In this document: positions 21,062-22,654 of the stretch, piece by piece
Numbering within the stretch: position 1 is the first letter of the stretch
Layout of the letters: each line of letters opens with the position of its first letter
Assembly: GCA_021621525.1 (NCBI GenBank)
Contig: JAJVUU010000027.1
Span: forward strand, 1 to 22,654
Direction of reading: 5' to 3'
DNA length: 22,654 nucleotides
From: Caryophanales bacterium
GTDB taxonomy: Bacteria > Bacillota_I > Bacilli_A > RFN20 > CAG-288
The notes under the pieces: generated by a model
Seen by the model: the letters and a program-made list of their open reading frames with translations, nothing else
Told to the model about the DNA's origin: nothing
Database searches by the model: none
Program-made: the position numbers and the translations under genes

Positions 21062-21102
21062 ATCAGATCTTTATCCGTCATCATAGAAGAGATAAATCTG
21101 AT
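21062..21102 (+). promoter_or_regulatory. Leader hairpin or operator before the pectinesterase-family gene
   Basis: ATCAGA-TC-TTTATC (21062-21075) pairs with GATAAATCTGAT (21091-21102): 12 bp with a 2-base bulge and a 15-base loop. It ends 3 bp before the AAAGGGG ribosome binding site. It could be a protein-binding operator or an RNA structure near the translation start. A possible -10, TATGAT, lies upstream near 21040 but lacks a good -35. Confidence 0.45.
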
Positions 21103-21116
21103 AGAAAGGGGCTTAT

Positions 21117-22544
21117 ATGAGAACAGTCAGGATCCATCCGGAAAATCAGTCGGTCGATAATTGTGTCGATGTCACTTTGACGATTGAATTCGACAGTAAT
21201 CCTTTTTTGAACAGGAAGGGTTTCATCAGGGTCTATGATTATGATACGGATGAGCTTGTGGATGAATTGGATCTAAGTATTCCTTCCGGGCCTACCACTC
21301 CGAGAAACAATCCGGAGGCTAGATATACTACCGGCTACCGATATCAGAGGGAAAACATCACGAATAAGAATATGAAGGCCGGAAGTCTATCCATGGAATA
21401 CAGGAGTTCTCCCGATTCCTATCAGCTGACGATCATCGGCGGGTTTAAGGAAGGGTTCCATTTCTATCCGGTCATCATCAAAGATAACAAAGCGATGATC
21501 CAGCTTCATCATAATCTTTTGGAATACGGGCATAAATATTATGTCTTGATCGACAAAGAAGTATTCGAAGGTTTTGATGGAATCAATCAGAAAGACAGGT
21601 TCTGCTTCTCCACGAAGAAAGACAGACCTGTCGGAAACAGGTTCACCGTCGATAAGAACCACGGGGATTTCTATACGGTTCAGGGAGCAATCGACAGTAT
21701 TCCCGATTTTTCCGATGAGAAGTACTTCGTCGATATCAAAAACGGTGAGTATGAGGAATTGGTCTATTTCAGGAACAAAAGCAATATCGTCATCACCGGG
21801 GAAAGCAGGGATGGTGTTTTGATCCATTATGCCAACAATGAAGTCTTCAATCCCCATCCGGAATATGTGAAGACGAATGAAAAGGTAGGGACTTTCCCGT
21901 CAAGAAGAGCGGCGTTTTCGATGGATCACTGCCATGGTATCGTGATGAGAAACCTGACGGTGAAGACGGATTTGCATGGTCAGGCCGAAGGTCTTCTTGT
22001 CAACGGATACGATAACTGTTTTGAGAATGTCCATATCATAGGTAGCGGGGACGCGCTTCAGAGTAATGGTCCCGCCTATTACAGAAACTGCATCATCGAT
22101 GGAGAGGGGGATACGATTCTGGGTAGAGGCCCGGCTTTCTTCGAGAATACGACACTGAATAGCCATGGTGCTTTCATGTGGATCAGGAACGGTAAAGAGA
22201 ACCACGGGAATGTCTTCGTCAACTGCAGGTTCAACGGGTTGGATGATGATGCTACGATCGTTAGGCTTCCTGACAATAACGGCATCAAATATCCAAATAG
22301 CGAATGCGTATTGATTCACTGCACTTTGGATCATGTGCCCGATATCGGATATGGTCCGATCGAGGGGGAATCCAAAAAGGCAAGACTCTTTGAATATGGC
22401 AGCAAGGATATCTACGGGAATGATATTGATGTCAGTCATCGAAACACCATAGCTAGGATATTGAGTGATGAGGATATGGATATCATCAGAAAATACATGG
22501 ATTATCATTATGTTCTAGGCGATGATTTTAAGATGTCTCTTTGA
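21117..22544 (+). CDS. Pectinesterase-family (CE8-like) protein without signal peptide
   Basis: A 475-residue protein. Residues 1-170 resemble the N-terminal beta-sandwich found on many bacterial pectinesterases (GFIRVYDYDTDELVDELDLS, then IPSGPTT). From about 185 (DFYTVQGAIDSIPD) runs a right-handed beta-helix of the CE8 type. Aligned by spacing to plant pectin methylesterase, Q289 (GQAEGL) is the oxyanion Gln, D312 (GSGDAL) and D332 (EGDTILG) are the catalytic aspartates, and R383 (TIVRLPD) the arginine. The conserved Gln before the first Asp is Gly311, so substrate or rate may differ. The lack of a signal peptide suggests a cytoplasmic enzyme acting on imported methylated oligogalacturonides; this is inference. 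AAAGGGG precedes the start by six bases. The gene stands alone here; partners may lie to the right. No terminator was seen in the 110 bp after it. Confidence 0.85.
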   Translation: MRTVRIHPENQSVDNCVDVTLTIEFDSNPFLNRKGFIRVYDYDTDELVDELDLSIPSGPTTPRNNPEARYTTGYRYQRENITNKNMKAGSLSMEYRSSPDSYQLTIIGGFKEGFHFYPVIIKDNKAMIQLHHNLLEYGHKYYVLIDKEVFEGFDGINQKDRFCFSTKKDRPVGNRFTVDKNHGDFYTVQGAIDSIPDFSDEKYFVDIKNGEYEELVYFRNKSNIVITGESRDGVLIHYANNEVFNPHPEYVKTNEKVGTFPSRRAAFSMDHCHGIVMRNLTVKTDLHGQAEGLLVNGYDNCFENVHIIGSGDALQSNGPAYYRNCIIDGEGDTILGRGPAFFENTTLNSHGAFMWIRNGKENHGNVFVNCRFNGLDDDATIVRLPDNNGIKYPNSECVLIHCTLDHVPDIGYGPIEGESKKARLFEYGSKDIYGNDIDVSHRNTIARILSDEDMDIIRKYMDYHYVLGDDFKMSL

Positions 22545-22654
22545 TTCGGTAGCACGTTTTTCTGCGTTTTCCATTGCTGATATGACATACTTGATGCATA
22601 ACTATGTAGCGACTCACAAAGCGTAGACCGGTGACGGAGCGTGAAAAGAAGTGA

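Noticed and set aside
22545..22654. Possible gene start or RNA in the last 110 bases.
   Set aside because: No start with a ribosome binding site, no terminator and no tRNA-like fold could be recognised.
1..22654. CRISPR array, tRNA, rRNA, toxin-antitoxin pair or phage genes.
   Set aside because: No regularly spaced repeats, cloverleaf sequences, rRNA signatures or phage structural genes were seen on either strand.

Overview
The window looks like part of a chromosome from a low-to-mid GC, anaerobic Bacillota. An Erysipelotrichia-like gut bacterium is my best guess. The support is the yaaA-recF-gyrB-gyrA gene order with serS nearby, strong AGGAGG-type ribosome binding sites, a cre-like catabolite site, a large pyruvate:ferredoxin oxidoreductase and plant-polysaccharide sugar genes. 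The taxon is inferred from gene content only.

Left part (1-12544): every gene lies on the minus strand. Read in the direction of transcription, there is first an informational block: a 76-residue S4-like protein (yaaA), recF, gyrB and gyrA, then a glycosyltransferase-like protein, then serS with a strong terminator. Next comes a separate rhamnose operon, rhaB-rhaA-rhaD, with its own control region at about 3701-3900 (a cre-like site next to a 22-bp direct repeat) and an end hairpin at 51-105. The rha genes turn L-rhamnose into dihydroxyacetone phosphate and L-lactaldehyde. The usual dnaA-dnaN pair that precedes yaaA is not present. In its place is a short AT-rich region, a lone minus-strand terminator and a metal-resistance pair.

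Middle (12545-15226): a zinc-type ArsR/SmtB repressor (plus strand) and a P1B-2 zinc/cadmium/lead efflux ATPase (minus strand) converge on back-to-back terminators. The ATPase promoter (TTGAAA, 17-bp spacer, TATCAT) carries an 8-6-8 inverted repeat of the SmtB/CzrA operator type over its -10 and start site. The pair therefore reads as a complete metal-sensing efflux module.

Right part (15227-22654): a 445-bp untranslated stretch with hairpins and one doubtful small ORF leads to pyruvate:ferredoxin oxidoreductase (plus). After a terminator and a repeat-bearing spacer comes an AAA/DUF4143 ATPase gene, bracketed by two copies of one 38-bp palindrome. The last gene is a pectinesterase-family protein without a signal peptide. 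Rhamnose catabolism on the left and the pectinesterase on the right both fit growth on pectin, and the ferredoxin oxidoreductase handles the pyruvate formed.

The observations most worth a second look are the matched palindromes around the DUF4143 ATPase, the zinc operator-promoter, the broken dnaN-yaaA junction, leucine at the quinolone-contact acidic position of GyrA, and long charged N-terminal tails on both gyrase subunits. I did not find a clear new multi-gene defence system, CRISPR array, tRNA or rRNA.
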